From Streptomyces lincolnensis (GTDB taxonomy: Bacteria; Actinomycetota; Actinomycetes; Streptomycetales; Streptomycetaceae), in NCBI RefSeq assembly GCF_001685355.1, contig NZ_CP016438.1, forward strand, positions 2,728,001 to 2,792,000: 64,000 nucleotides of DNA, given 5' to 3'. The notes under the pieces were generated by a model that worked only from the letters and a program-made list of their open reading frames with translations, was not told the origin of the DNA and searched no databases. Shown here piece after piece: positions 1-8,678 of this stretch (the stretch's first letter is position 1; every line of letters starts with the position of its first letter). A program made the translations under genes and the position numbers.

Positions 1-1803
1 CAGGCGGACCGGCCGGCAGCGCGGATCGTGCTGGTCGCGGAGGTGAGCCGGGGCCTGTCCCAGGCGGTGAGTCTGCTCGCGGTCAACAGCGTGCTGGGCC
101 GGCTGATCGGTGGGGGCCCTCTGGAGGAACGGCTGCGGGGTGCCGTACCCGCGCTGGTCGTGATGGCCGCCGTGATGATGGCCGGGGCGCTGCTGCGGGC
201 CGCGTCGACGTATGCCACCGGACGCCTTGAGCCCAAGGTGGAGCGGGTGGCGACCGAGCGGTACCTGGAGCGGGCGGCGACGGTGGAGCTGGCCGCGATC
301 GAGGACCACACCTTCCACAAGCTGCTGGACACCGCGCAGTACGGGGCTGCCTCCGCCCGGCGAATGATCTCGTACGCCACGCGCGTGGTGAACGCGATGA
401 TCTCGCTGGTCGCGGCGGCCGGTGTGCTGACCGTGCTGCACCCGGCACTGCTGCCGCTGCTGGTGACGATGACCCTGCCGAGCGCGTGGAGCGCGCTGAC
501 GATGGCGCGTCGGCGGTACGCGTCGTTCCACGCCTGGGTGCAGCACGTGCGGGCGGGCCGGCTGCTGGGCGCCCTGCTGATCGAGCCCGAGGCGGCGCCG
601 GAGGTCCGGGTCCACGGGGTGGGGCCGTTCCTGTTGCGCCACTTCCGCGCGATGGCCGAGACGGCGGAGGCGGAGCAGACCCGGCTGGCCCGGCTGGCCG
701 CCGGCACCGGCCTGATCGCGGCCGGGTGGACGGGCCTGGCGACGGCGGCGACCTACGCGACGCTCGGCGGACTGCTGCTGGGGGGCGCGATGGCACTGTC
801 GGTCGCCGGTACGGCCGTGATCGCCATCCGTACCGGTTCGCAGAGCCTCGACACCCTGGTCGTGGAGGTCAACGCGCTGCACGAGGAGGCCCTGTTCGTC
901 GGCGATCTCCAGCGGCTCCATACGGAGGCGGCCGACTGGGTCGTCCCGGTGGGCGGCACGGCGCTGCCGGACGAGCCGCGCGAGATCCGCTTCGAGAACG
1001 TCACCTTCACCTACCCGGGTGACGCGAGGCGTCCCGCCCTCGACGGGGTGACGCTCTCCGTCCCGCTCGGCAAGATCGTCGCGCTGGTCGGGGAGAACGG
1101 CTCGGGCAAGACGACCCTGGTGAAGCTGCTGGCCGGGCTGTACGCGCCCGGCGAGGGCCGGATCCTGTGGGACGACGTCGACGCGGCGGACACGGACCGG
1201 CGGCTGCTGGCGGAACGGGTCGCGATGGTGGCCCAGAACTTCAAGCGGTGGCCGTTCACGGCCCGGGTGAACGTGGCGGTGGGCCGTCCCTCGGTGCCGC
1301 TGACCGAGGAGCGGGTGGCCGACGCGGTCGGTGAGGCCGGGGCCCAGGACGTGCTCGCGGATCTGCCGCACGGCCTGGACACCCTGCTGGCCCGCAACTT
1401 CAGCGGCGGGCACGAGCTGTCGGGCGGTCAGTGGCAGCGGCTCGGCATCGCCCGGGCCGCCTACCGGCACGGGCGCATCCTGATCGTGGACGAGCCGACC
1501 GCGGCGCTGGACGCACGGGCCGAGCTGGAGGTCTTCGAGAAGATCCGCGCGCTGGCCGGCACCGGCCAGACGGTCATCCTCATCACGCACCGGCTGGCGT
1601 CGGTGCGCCACGCGGACCTGGTGCACGTGCTGGAGCAGGGCCGGCTGGTGGAGTCCGGCACACCGGAGGAGCTGCTGGCCTCCGGCGGGGTGTACGCGGA
1701 GCTGTACTCGCTCCAGGCGGAGCAGTTCACGAAGGTGCCGAGGGGTCCGGATCCGTCGAGCCGGGATCTGCCGGGTGAGGTGCCCGCCCCGAAGGCGGGC
1801 TGA
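1..1803 (+). CDS. ABC transporter, fused permease-ATPase (5' end missing)
   Basis: This is a half-transporter of the ABC exporter type, with a membrane domain followed by a nucleotide-binding domain, expected in the cytoplasmic membrane as a dimer. The reading frame is open back to base 1, so the true start lies upstream; the GTG at 28 is only the first in-window start codon. The first ~300 residues are hydrophobic with long helices. The ATPase part shows Walker A GENGSGKTT, signature LSGGQWQRLGIARA, Walker B ILIVDEPTAALD and the H-loop ITHRLASV. The C-terminal tail is short and rich in Pro and Ser. The small gene at 1808-1996 converges with it 4 bp beyond the stop. The substrate cannot be told; exporters of this kind carry peptides, lipids or drugs, and some sit in natural-product clusters. 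Confidence 0.9.
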   Translation, partial: QADRPAARIVLVAEVSRGLSQAVSLLAVNSVLGRLIGGGPLEERLRGAVPALVVMAAVMMAGALLRAASTYATGRLEPKVERVATERYLERAATVELAAIEDHTFHKLLDTAQYGAASARRMISYATRVVNAMISLVAAAGVLTVLHPALLPLLVTMTLPSAWSALTMARRRYASFHAWVQHVRAGRLLGALLIEPEAAPEVRVHGVGPFLLRHFRAMAETAEAEQTRLARLAAGTGLIAAGWTGLATAATYATLGGLLLGGAMALSVAGTAVIAIRTGSQSLDTLVVEVNALHEEALFVGDLQRLHTEAADWVVPVGGTALPDEPREIRFENVTFTYPGDARRPALDGVTLSVPLGKIVALVGENGSGKTTLVKLLAGLYAPGEGRILWDDVDAADTDRRLLAERVAMVAQNFKRWPFTARVNVAVGRPSVPLTEERVADAVGEAGAQDVLADLPHGLDTLLARNFSGGHELSGGQWQRLGIARAAYRHGRILIVDEPTAALDARAELEVFEKIRALAGTGQTVILITHRLASVRHADLVHVLEQGRLVESGTPEELLASGGVYAELYSLQAEQFTKVPRGPDPSSRDLPGEVPAPKAG

Positions 1804-1807
1804 CCCG

Positions 1808-1996
1808 TCAGGCCACCGCGTCGACGGCGCCTTCTCCGCTGCGCACGATCACCAGGAACGTGTCCGTCGCGAGGTCCATGACCACCTCGGCGGGCAGTCC
1901 CTCAAGACGCCGCGCGTGCGCGAACTCCTCCGCCGGCCAGGAGCCTCTCGGCCCACCTGCGGGAAAGCGTTCGAGCACTGTTCGCCCGTTCACCAC
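1808..1996 (-). CDS. Small hypothetical protein (62 aa)
   Basis: Unrecognised small acidic protein with no membrane segment or signal peptide. The GTG start is supported by a strong ribosome site, GGAGG, 6 bases upstream (about 2003-2007), and the composition is that of a Streptomyces gene, so I take it as real despite its size. It converges with the ABC transporter, 4 bp between stops. It has its own 170-bp upstream region, with an inverted repeat at 2076-2093, so it is probably transcribed alone. No function can be assigned from the sequence. Confidence 0.6.
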   Translation of the reverse strand: MVNGRTVLERFPAGGPRGSWPAEEFAHARRLEGLPAEVVMDLATDTFLVIVRSGEGAVDAVA

Positions 1997-2075
1997 CCTG
2001 CACCTCCAGAAAGCGTTGTACTCACCCGTAGGAGCACTTGTAGGAGTTAACGCCTTCCAGGGGCCGAACGCCTCG

Positions 2076-2093
2076 CTCAGTTGCGGTACTGAG
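2076..2093. promoter_or_regulatory. Inverted repeat upstream of the small gene
   Basis: The arms CTCAGT and ACTGAG are perfectly complementary and separated by 6 bases. The element lies about 80 bp upstream of the GTG at 1996, where an operator for that gene would sit. It could equally be a chance hairpin; no regulator is encoded beside it. Confidence 0.3.
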
Positions 2094-2166
2094 ACGTAGT
2101 TGACACTTGTTCAGCGCGAAGCGTGAGGGTCCGGTTACCCAACGGTCACTTTCACTACGGAATGTG

Positions 2167-2856
2167 TCAGTCCTCGTACTCGTCGTGATATCGGATGCGC
2201 TCACTGCCCGCAGGCGCCCCCAGTGCCGACGCGCGCCCCTTGGGTTCCTCCCACGCCTCCTGCCGTCCGAGCGCCGTGAGGTCCAGCAGGGTGGTGGTGG
2301 AGCCGAGCCCGTCGAGGCCGCGTTCGTAGGTCGAGTAGGTGTGGAAGACCCGGTCGTGCTCGCGCAGGAAACAGCTGACCCCGGGCCGCTCGACGAGCTC
2401 CCCCTCGTGCTCCAGGGTCGCCTCGAAGTCACGGTTGAAGTCGCTCGCGTACGACGAGTACCAGGGCACCGTCCAGCCCATCCGCGCCTTGAACGGCAGG
2501 ATCTTCGGGTACGGCGCCCGGGACACGGCGGCGAACGTCGTCCCCCGGGCCTTCAGATGGGCGAGGTGGCCGATCTGGTCCAGGAAGGCCGAGCAGCTGC
2601 GGCAGCCGGCCTCCCACTCGGGCGCGAACATGAAGTGGTAGACGACGAGCTGGTCGCGGCCCTCGAAGAGGTCGAGCAGGGTGGCCTTGCCGTCGCCGCC
2701 CTCGAACACGTACTCCGTGTCGATCTCGACCATCGGCAGTGCGCGCCGCTCGGCGTTGAGGGCGTCCCGCGCCCGCGTGAGCGCCTTCTCCTTGAGCAGC
2801 AACTCCTCGCGCGCCGCGCGCCACTGGGTCCGCGAGACGATCTCCGGAAGCGACAT
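2167..2856 (-). CDS. DUF899 family thioredoxin-like protein
   Basis: A 229-residue soluble protein of the DUF899 family, which has a thioredoxin-like fold and is of unknown biochemical role. It has the family's features: an N-terminal helical segment beginning MSLPEIVSRTQW, a central block with the CRSCSAF motif in place of a thioredoxin CxxC, and a C-terminal part with the aromatic WYSSYASDFN stretch. The ATG at 2856 is chosen because GGAGGGG lies 3-4 bases upstream; the frame stays open further up but without a comparable site. The next gene upstream, an amidohydrolase on the same strand, is 140 bp away, separated by short tandem repeats. No evidence ties the two functionally. Confidence 0.85.
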   Translation of the reverse strand: MSLPEIVSRTQWRAAREELLLKEKALTRARDALNAERRALPMVEIDTEYVFEGGDGKATLLDLFEGRDQLVVYHFMFAPEWEAGCRSCSAFLDQIGHLAHLKARGTTFAAVSRAPYPKILPFKARMGWTVPWYSSYASDFNRDFEATLEHEGELVERPGVSCFLREHDRVFHTYSTYERGLDGLGSTTTLLDLTALGRQEAWEEPKGRASALGAPAGSERIRYHDEYED

Positions 2857-2936
2857 GGCCCCTCCTGTGCAAACGGTCTGTTCCGGGTGGTGACCGACGG
2901 GAGCGGCGGAACTCATCGGCGCCGCGGGACTTTTTT

Positions 2937-3004
2937 CGCACGGCGGCCTCCCAGGTTCCGCGCACGGCTGCCTCTCAGGTTTCGCACGGCGGCCTCTCAG
3001 GTGT
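2937..3004. repeat. Three imperfect 22-24 bp tandem repeats
   Basis: Three copies begin at 2937, 2961 and 2983, each opening CGCACGGC(G/T)GCCT and ending CAGGT. The third copy runs into the 3' end of the amidohydrolase gene, so this gene's last codons are part of the repeat. A run of six T lies just before the first copy. Confidence 0.7.
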
Positions 3005-4343
3005 CGTACTCCTGGATCCGCTTGCCGTGGCCGCGGTCGACGAGGGCGGGCAGCCGCTCTCCCAGCTCCGCCACCACCGCGGGCACGTCGATGGTCAGCA
3101 ACTCGCGGTCGCGCATGAGGATCCGGCCCTCGACGATCGTCGTCCGCACGTCGGAGGAGCGGGCGCTGTGCACGAGGGTCGCGGCGAGGTCGTGCACGGG
3201 CTGGGTGTGCGGCCCGGTGAGGTCCACGAGGACGAGGTCGGCGCGCCGCCCGGGCGCGATGCTGCCGATCCGGTCGCCGAGGCCGACCGCGCGGGCGCTC
3301 TGGAGGGTGGCGTGGTGCAGTGCCTGACGGGAGGTCAGCCAGCGCGGGTCGCCCGTCGTGGACTTCTGGATCAGGGCGGTGAGCGCCATCGACTCCCACA
3401 CGTCGAGGGAGTTGTTGGAGGCGGCGCCGTCCGTGGCGAGCCCGACGGGGACGCCGATGTCGCGCAGGGCACGGACCGGTGTGGTGGTGGGCCAGGCGAA
3501 CTTCAGATAGCCACGGGGAGCGGTCGCCACGGCGGTGAGACCGGCGGCGCTCGCGAGGAGGGGCAGGTCGCGGTCGAGGATGCCGGAGCCGTGCGCGATG
3601 AGGACGTCGGTGTCGAGGATCCCGGTCCGCCGCAGGACCTCGATCGGGGTGACACCGTGCCGGGCGAGGCTGGTCTCGGCCTGGTCGCGGTTCTCGGAGG
3701 CGTGCAGGTGCACGGGCAGGCCGTGTTCGCGGGCGAGGTCGGCGGTGGCGGTGAGGTCGGCGTCGTCCACGGTGTAGGGGGCGTGCGGGGCGAGGGCGGT
3801 GGTGATGCGTCCCCCGGCGCCATCACGGTGTCGTAGCGCGAACTCCAGTGACTTCTCCCGCCCTTGGGGCCCCTGCGAGGAGAAGTACGCCTCGCCGAGG
3901 TGCGCCCGGATTCCGCACTCCTCGACGACGGCGGCGACGGTGTCCATCGAGAAGTAGTGGTCGGCGAAGCAGGTGACACCCCCGCGGATCATCTCCGCGC
4001 AGGCCAGCCGCGCCCCCAACGCCACGTCCGTCGCGGTCAGGTTGGACTCGACCGGCCAGACGACGTCGTTGAACCACTCCTCGGTGGGCAGATCCTCGGC
4101 GAGTCCGCGCAGCGCCACCATGGGCGCGTGCGTATGGCAGTTGACCAGGCCGGGGAGGGCGACCTGGCCGCGGGCGTCGATGTGCTGCCGGGCCTCCACC
4201 GTGGCCGGGGCCGTGCTGACGGACTCGATGGCTCCGTCCCGTACGACGATGGTGGCGTTCTCCTCGAACCCGATCCGCTCTTGGTCGTCGTGCACGAGGA
4301 CGGTGCATCCGGTGATGATGAGGTCAGCGGGAGAGTCGCTCAT
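2997..4343 (-). CDS. Amidohydrolase, SAH/MTA deaminase-like
   Basis: Metal-dependent deaminase of the ATZ/TRZ branch of the amidohydrolase superfamily, 448 residues, cytoplasmic. Visible metal and substrate motifs are NCHTHAPM (near residue 70), APHAPY, HLHASE, IAHGSG and ATDGAASNN. This set matches S-adenosylhomocysteine / 5'-methylthioadenosine deaminases and related 8-oxoguanine or atrazine-type hydrolases; the exact substrate cannot be told. The ATG at 4343 is used; a GTG sits directly upstream at 4346. There is no ribosome site, but a TACGTT hexamer (TANNNT type) lies 6 bases before that GTG, so a leaderless message is possible. The FUSC gene lies 66 bp upstream on the same strand. Confidence 0.88.
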   Translation of the reverse strand: MSDSPADLIITGCTVLVHDDQERIGFEENATIVVRDGAIESVSTAPATVEARQHIDARGQVALPGLVNCHTHAPMVALRGLAEDLPTEEWFNDVVWPVESNLTATDVALGARLACAEMIRGGVTCFADHYFSMDTVAAVVEECGIRAHLGEAYFSSQGPQGREKSLEFALRHRDGAGGRITTALAPHAPYTVDDADLTATADLAREHGLPVHLHASENRDQAETSLARHGVTPIEVLRRTGILDTDVLIAHGSGILDRDLPLLASAAGLTAVATAPRGYLKFAWPTTTPVRALRDIGVPVGLATDGAASNNSLDVWESMALTALIQKSTTGDPRWLTSRQALHHATLQSARAVGLGDRIGSIAPGRRADLVLVDLTGPHTQPVHDLAATLVHSARSSDVRTTIVEGRILMRDRELLTIDVPAVVAELGERLPALVDRGHGKRIQEYDT

Positions 4344-4409
4344 CACGCCAACGTACGACGGGGTCGTCGCGTCGTGTGAGCCGAACCGCGCATCCTCTCA
4401 CCGCCGCGC

Positions 4410-6323
4410 TCACCCGGCGACGCGCAGTTCGGGGATCCGCAGGTGTCCGCGCTCGCGCTCCCTGTCCAGTTCGTCGAGGAGTTCGGCGAGGCGTTCGGTG
4501 TGCCGGGAGGTGAGGCGGCCGGTGTCGTCGAGGTGGACGGCGCAGGCGGTGACGGTGTCGACGAGGCGTTCCAGGGTGGCGGCGACCTCGTCGGCGCCCT
4601 CCGAGTGGCGGGCGAGCGGGGGCAGTTCGGCGGCGGCGAGGGCGATGGCGGTACGGGCCTCGGCGAGCGCGCGGTAGGCCTCGCGGCGGAGGGTCCAGCG
4701 GGCGGTACGGCTGTCGGGGTCGGTGGCGGCTCCGGCGTCCGTGCCGGCTCCGGCGTGCAGTGCGTGGGTGTCGGACTCGCGCAGGACGTGGGCCAGGTAC
4801 GCCTGCGCGGCCTCGCCCGCCGCCGCGAGCCGGGACCGTACTCCCCCGGCCCGCTGTCCGGGCATCGGCAGATGCCCGACGATCAGGACGATCGCGCAGG
4901 CCAGCAGCGTCTCCCCGATCCGGCCGGCGGAGGCCTGCGGCTCGCCGCCGACCATCACCAGGGCGAGCACGAGGACGGTGACGACGGCGGTCTGCGCGGC
5001 GAAGTGCCGGGTGGCGACGGGTATGAGCGCGCCGCTGACGGCGACGAGCGCGATGAGCCCTTCGGGCCGCGGCAGCACGAGGGCGAACCCGGCGAAGAGG
5101 AGCGCCCCCAGGACCGTCCCGGCGGCCCGGCACAGCACGCGTGAGACGAGCGGGCCGAGGTCGGGCTTGACCAGGAAGACGGTGGTGGCGGGCAGCCAGT
5201 ACCAGTGCTCGTGCTGCCCGTACCACTGGGTGTGGTGCAGTGCCTGGGCGACGCCGACGCTGGCCCCGAAGCAGAGGGCGACCCGCAGGCCGTACTCCCG
5301 TCCTCCGGCCCCGAACACGGCCCGCAGCACATCTCCGACCCCGTGCCTGCGGGTGTGCAGATCGCTCCCCTTGCCGCGGTCGAAGGCCTCGGCGGCGTGC
5401 AGCAGGGCGTCGTCGAGGGCGCGCAGCCCGGGCGCCGAACGGGAGGGCGCGGGCAGCGGCCCGGTGTGCGTGCTGTCGCGTACGGCGGCGGCGAGGCGCC
5501 GGGGTCCCGCGGAGGCCCGCCCGGACACGGCGTCCCCGGCCCAGGCGAGCGCGGTCGCGGCCTCGGCGATGGGCAGCGCGGCGGCGTACTGGGTGTGCAG
5601 GCGGCGTTCGGCCGCGGAGCTGGCGTACCGCCGCAGCCGGGGTCCGGCGAGGGCGTCCTGCGCGTGGTCCAGCGCGGCGGTGAGCGCGGCCCGCCGGGCG
5701 GTGGCGCCGTCGGTCCCGACGGCGTCGAGCAGTCCGGCGATGGCCTCGTAGACCCTCGCCACCGCCTCCCGCTCCCCGTCGAACCGGAAGTCCCCGGCGA
5801 GCGAGCCCGGGGTGGGCAGCAGGAGCCGCAGCCCGAGCAGCCACCCGGCCCCGACGAGATAGGCGACCGCCCGCTCCCACCCGGCGTCCGGCAAGGGCAT
5901 CCCGGCTCCGATGGCGGACGCGACGAGCAACTGCGTCCCCGCCGCGGAGGCCACCGGCCCGACGGCACTGAGCCCACCGGCCAGCAGCCCGACCAGCGTG
6001 AGCAGCAAGGTCAGCACCACGGCTCCGACATGGTCGCCGGTCTGCGTCCCCACCAGCAGGCCGACCGCCCCCGCCGACGCCGGCACGCCGATGCGCTTCA
6101 CCGAGACCCGCCGGCTCCCGGGCCGGTCGTTGATCCCGGCGAGCATGGCGCCGATGGCGGCGACGACTCCGAGGGACTCCCGTCCCACCAGTACGGCCAC
6201 GAGCAGCACGGGCCCGGCGGACAGGGCTCCCCGCAGCACCGCGTTCCACGGCACCGGTCCCCGCTGGGCACGCAGGGCATGCGCCAACCAGGGCGGCAGA
6301 GTCGGAACAACACGACGCGACAC
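4410..6323 (-). CDS. FUSC family inner-membrane efflux protein
   Basis: A 637-residue membrane protein of the fusaric acid resistance / aromatic acid exporter family. It has two blocks of transmembrane helices (roughly residues 25-180 and 340-490), each followed by a cytoplasmic helical region; this duplicated layout is usual for the family. Members export aromatic carboxylic acids or other amphipathic compounds. The GTG start at 6323 has AGGAG at the right distance upstream. It is transcribed divergently from the PknG-like kinase across 320 bp and may be cotranscribed with the amidohydrolase downstream. No regulator gene accompanies it, so the inducing compound cannot be guessed. Confidence 0.85.
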   Translation of the reverse strand: MSRRVVPTLPPWLAHALRAQRGPVPWNAVLRGALSAGPVLLVAVLVGRESLGVVAAIGAMLAGINDRPGSRRVSVKRIGVPASAGAVGLLVGTQTGDHVGAVVLTLLLTLVGLLAGGLSAVGPVASAAGTQLLVASAIGAGMPLPDAGWERAVAYLVGAGWLLGLRLLLPTPGSLAGDFRFDGEREAVARVYEAIAGLLDAVGTDGATARRAALTAALDHAQDALAGPRLRRYASSAAERRLHTQYAAALPIAEAATALAWAGDAVSGRASAGPRRLAAAVRDSTHTGPLPAPSRSAPGLRALDDALLHAAEAFDRGKGSDLHTRRHGVGDVLRAVFGAGGREYGLRVALCFGASVGVAQALHHTQWYGQHEHWYWLPATTVFLVKPDLGPLVSRVLCRAAGTVLGALLFAGFALVLPRPEGLIALVAVSGALIPVATRHFAAQTAVVTVLVLALVMVGGEPQASAGRIGETLLACAIVLIVGHLPMPGQRAGGVRSRLAAAGEAAQAYLAHVLRESDTHALHAGAGTDAGAATDPDSRTARWTLRREAYRALAEARTAIALAAAELPPLARHSEGADEVAATLERLVDTVTACAVHLDDTGRLTSRHTERLAELLDELDRERERGHLRIPELRVAG

Positions 6324-6643
6324 GGGGCTCCTGTCGTCTGTACGAGGCGGGGGTGAGCCTTCGGGCGACGGCGGCCGGGCTTGAGCACCACGGGCCTTCG
6401 GGTACGGCCCGTGGTCTCCACGGTAGATCGCGTTGTTGGAGGGTTCGGAACTCTTGTGTTACTCGCGTGTGACGATGCCTGCGCATGGCATGTTCTTTAT
6501 GAACGCAAGGCCGACGTCCGCGGCCGTGGACAGTCCCTCCTCCGCCGCGACGACCGCACACAACTCGGGCTCATGAGGCGTCAGTTGTCATACCGTGGAG
6601 GGATGGCGCCGCATCACAGCGAGATTCCGGGGTGGGAAGGCTG
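6324..6643. other. Divergent intergenic region between FUSC and kinase genes
   Basis: No protein gene with Streptomyces codon bias is evident over these 320 bp apart from a 13-codon frame at 6603-6644. The region must hold promoters for both flanking genes. I see no confident -35/-10 pair for either direction. Confidence 0.5.
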
Positions 6644-6644
6644 A
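6591..6644 (+). promoter_or_regulatory. Possible leaderless 13-codon leader peptide ahead of the kinase
   Basis: An ATG at 6603 opens the frame MAPHHSEIPGWEG, whose TGA (6642-6644) overlaps the kinase ATG (6644) as TGATG, an arrangement typical of translational coupling. TACCGT (6591-6596, a TANNNT -10 hexamer) ends 6 bases before this ATG, as expected for a leaderless transcript; the GGAGGG at 6597-6602 is too close to act as its ribosome site. No good -35 is visible. The frame may be fortuitous. Confidence 0.35.
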
Positions 6645-8677
6645 TGCCCACCGGCGGTCACCGTGTCGCGCGCAATGTCACCGCCGGTGTGGCGCAGGTC
6701 CGGCCCAACCCCTGGTACGGCCTCGAACTGGTGCCGGAGGGGCACGTGCCCGAGCTCCCGGAGCTGCCGCTCCACACGGCCGGCGGGCTGCTCGACGAGC
6801 AGCACCGCCACTGTGCGAATCCCGCGTGCGGGAAGCCGGTGGGGCGGGGACACGGCGGGGAGCCGGGGCGGGTCGAGGGGGTGTGCCCGCACTGCGGCAC
6901 ACGGTTCGACTTCAGCCGGCCCCTGGGCAGGACCGTGGCCGGACGCTACGAGCTCGAACACGTCCTCGGGTCGGGGGCGTACGGGGCCGCCTATCTGGCC
7001 CGTGACCGCAATCTCGACACGCATGTGGTCCTCAAGCACCTGAACCAGTCGGTGGCGCAGACCGCCCTGGACGAGCGGAACGCGCTGGTGGGGCTGCGCC
7101 ACGACAGCATCGTCCGCATCCTGGGCTACGAGCCGGAGGGGCCGCACCTGGTCCTGGAGTACGTCCCGGGCGCGCCGCTCGTCGCGCGGGACGACGATCC
7201 GCTGGAGACGCTCCTCGCGCACGGCATCCGCGTCCTCCAGGCGTTGGACTATCTGCACGCCAGGGGCCTGCTCCACTGCGACGTCAAACCGCTGAACATC
7301 ATCCGGTTCCGGGAGGACGGCGCCACCGGTCCGCTCGACCGGGTGCGGCTCATCGACTTCGGCTCGGTCCGGTCGCGGAAGGACACCGGTCCGGTCGTCG
7401 CGTACACGAAGCCGTACGCGCCACCCCAGGAGGACAGGGAGCACGCCGAGCCCACGCCCGGCTTCGACCTGTTCGGGCTCGGCCGGACGCTGCTGGAGGT
7501 GTGCAGCGCGCATCTGAAGAACCGGACGGCACCCGGCGTCCACTCGCTCGAACTACTGCTCCAGCGCGCCACGGACGTCGGTCTGCCGGAGCGGCGATTC
7601 GTTTCGGCACGGCAGTTCGGGGAGCAGCTCAGCGGGGTGGTCCGCCAGCTCGTGGCGGCGTCGCCGACCGGCCGGCAGGTGGCCCGCCCCTCGGCCCTGT
7701 TCGGCTCGATGCCCGAACCGCTGCATGGCGGACTGGGGGTGGCGAGGCCACTCGGCGACTGGGTCCGGGCGGTCCCGGACGAGGACGGGCTGCTGACGCT
7801 GCCCGAGCCGTTCTCCGCGCCGAGGCTCGGGGAGATCGCCGTAGCCCTGCCCACTCCCCTGGCCGATCCCGACGATCCGTACATCGGCGAGTCGGCCGGG
7901 AACGCGCTGGCGGAGAGCCGGCTCGCGCTGCGCAGGAAGGACGCGGCGCTGGCCGCGCGGGCGTTGGAGCGCTCGGGCCTGGACCGCTGGCACTGGCTGC
8001 ACGCGTGGTACTCGGGCCTGATCGCGCTGGCCCGTGCGGACACGGCGCTGGCGGCCCACCACTTCACCGAGGTGCGGCAGGCCGTGCCGGGCGAGTTGAT
8101 CCCGCAGCTCGCCCTGGGGCTGTGCGCCGAGTGCGACGGTGCCCGCGGCCACGCCCTGGCCCACTACGGCACGGTCTTCGCCACCGCCCCCGCGCTCGGC
8201 GCGGCCGGCTTCGGCCTGGCCCGCGTGCTGCTGCCGGCGGGCCGGCGCGAGGACGCGGTGGCCACCATGGAGCGGCTGGCCCAGGAGTTCGGCCACGAGC
8301 GCGAGGCGCGGATCGCCGCCGTACGCCTGCTCGGCACGGTCCTCTCACCACCGGGGACGGAGCGGCCCGGGACGCCCACCGAGGACGATCTGGCACAGGC
8401 CCGCGAGACGCTGGCCGGGCTCGATCTGGACGACGCCGCGGCCGCCGGGCTGCGAGCGGAGATCCAGTACGCCGAGTTCCTGCGCACCCGCGACCGGCTC
8501 GCACTGTCCGAAGCGGTACGGCAGTTGGGCGCGTACGCCCCCACCGAGCGGGAGTACGTCGCGCTGGTGGACCTCGCGAACCGGTTGCGGCCCGCTCCGG
8601 AACGGCGCTGGTTGCGGCGGCGCGGACGAACCGGTCGAGCCCGTTTCCGCGACACACCCGGCACGCTAAGCTCCTGA
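6644..8677 (+). CDS. PknG-like serine/threonine protein kinase with TPR domain
   Basis: Soluble kinase of 677 residues laid out like mycobacterial PknG: a short N-terminal tail, a rubredoxin-like metal site (Cys57, Cys62, Cys81, Cys84), a kinase domain (about 100-340) and a helical TPR-type C-terminal half. In the kinase domain the glycine loop is LGSGAYG, Lys131 is the ATP-anchoring lysine, the catalytic loop is HCDVKPLN (Asp213, non-RD) and Asp238 is in IDFGS. PknG and its orthologues phosphorylate the FHA protein GarA/OdhI and so control 2-oxoglutarate and glutamate metabolism. The ATG at 6644 has GGGAAGG upstream; a GTG at 6632 is an alternative. The next gene starts 1 bp after the stop, so the three genes to 10930 are one operon. 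Assignment to the PknG branch is by architecture; the substrate is inferred. Confidence 0.85.
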   Translation: MPTGGHRVARNVTAGVAQVRPNPWYGLELVPEGHVPELPELPLHTAGGLLDEQHRHCANPACGKPVGRGHGGEPGRVEGVCPHCGTRFDFSRPLGRTVAGRYELEHVLGSGAYGAAYLARDRNLDTHVVLKHLNQSVAQTALDERNALVGLRHDSIVRILGYEPEGPHLVLEYVPGAPLVARDDDPLETLLAHGIRVLQALDYLHARGLLHCDVKPLNIIRFREDGATGPLDRVRLIDFGSVRSRKDTGPVVAYTKPYAPPQEDREHAEPTPGFDLFGLGRTLLEVCSAHLKNRTAPGVHSLELLLQRATDVGLPERRFVSARQFGEQLSGVVRQLVAASPTGRQVARPSALFGSMPEPLHGGLGVARPLGDWVRAVPDEDGLLTLPEPFSAPRLGEIAVALPTPLADPDDPYIGESAGNALAESRLALRRKDAALAARALERSGLDRWHWLHAWYSGLIALARADTALAAHHFTEVRQAVPGELIPQLALGLCAECDGARGHALAHYGTVFATAPALGAAGFGLARVLLPAGRREDAVATMERLAQEFGHEREARIAAVRLLGTVLSPPGTERPGTPTEDDLAQARETLAGLDLDDAAAAGLRAEIQYAEFLRTRDRLALSEAVRQLGAYAPTEREYVALVDLANRLRPAPERRWLRRRGRTGRARFRDTPGTLSS

Positions 8678-8678
8678 G

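Noticed and set aside
4324..6561. A 745-codon minus-strand frame over the FUSC gene
   Set aside because: Extremely Arg/Ala-rich, no domains; the FUSC frame is the real one.
6381..6644. An 87-codon frame ahead of the kinase
   Set aside because: The part before 6603 lacks coding bias and a ribosome site; only the last 13 codons are kept as a tentative leader peptide.
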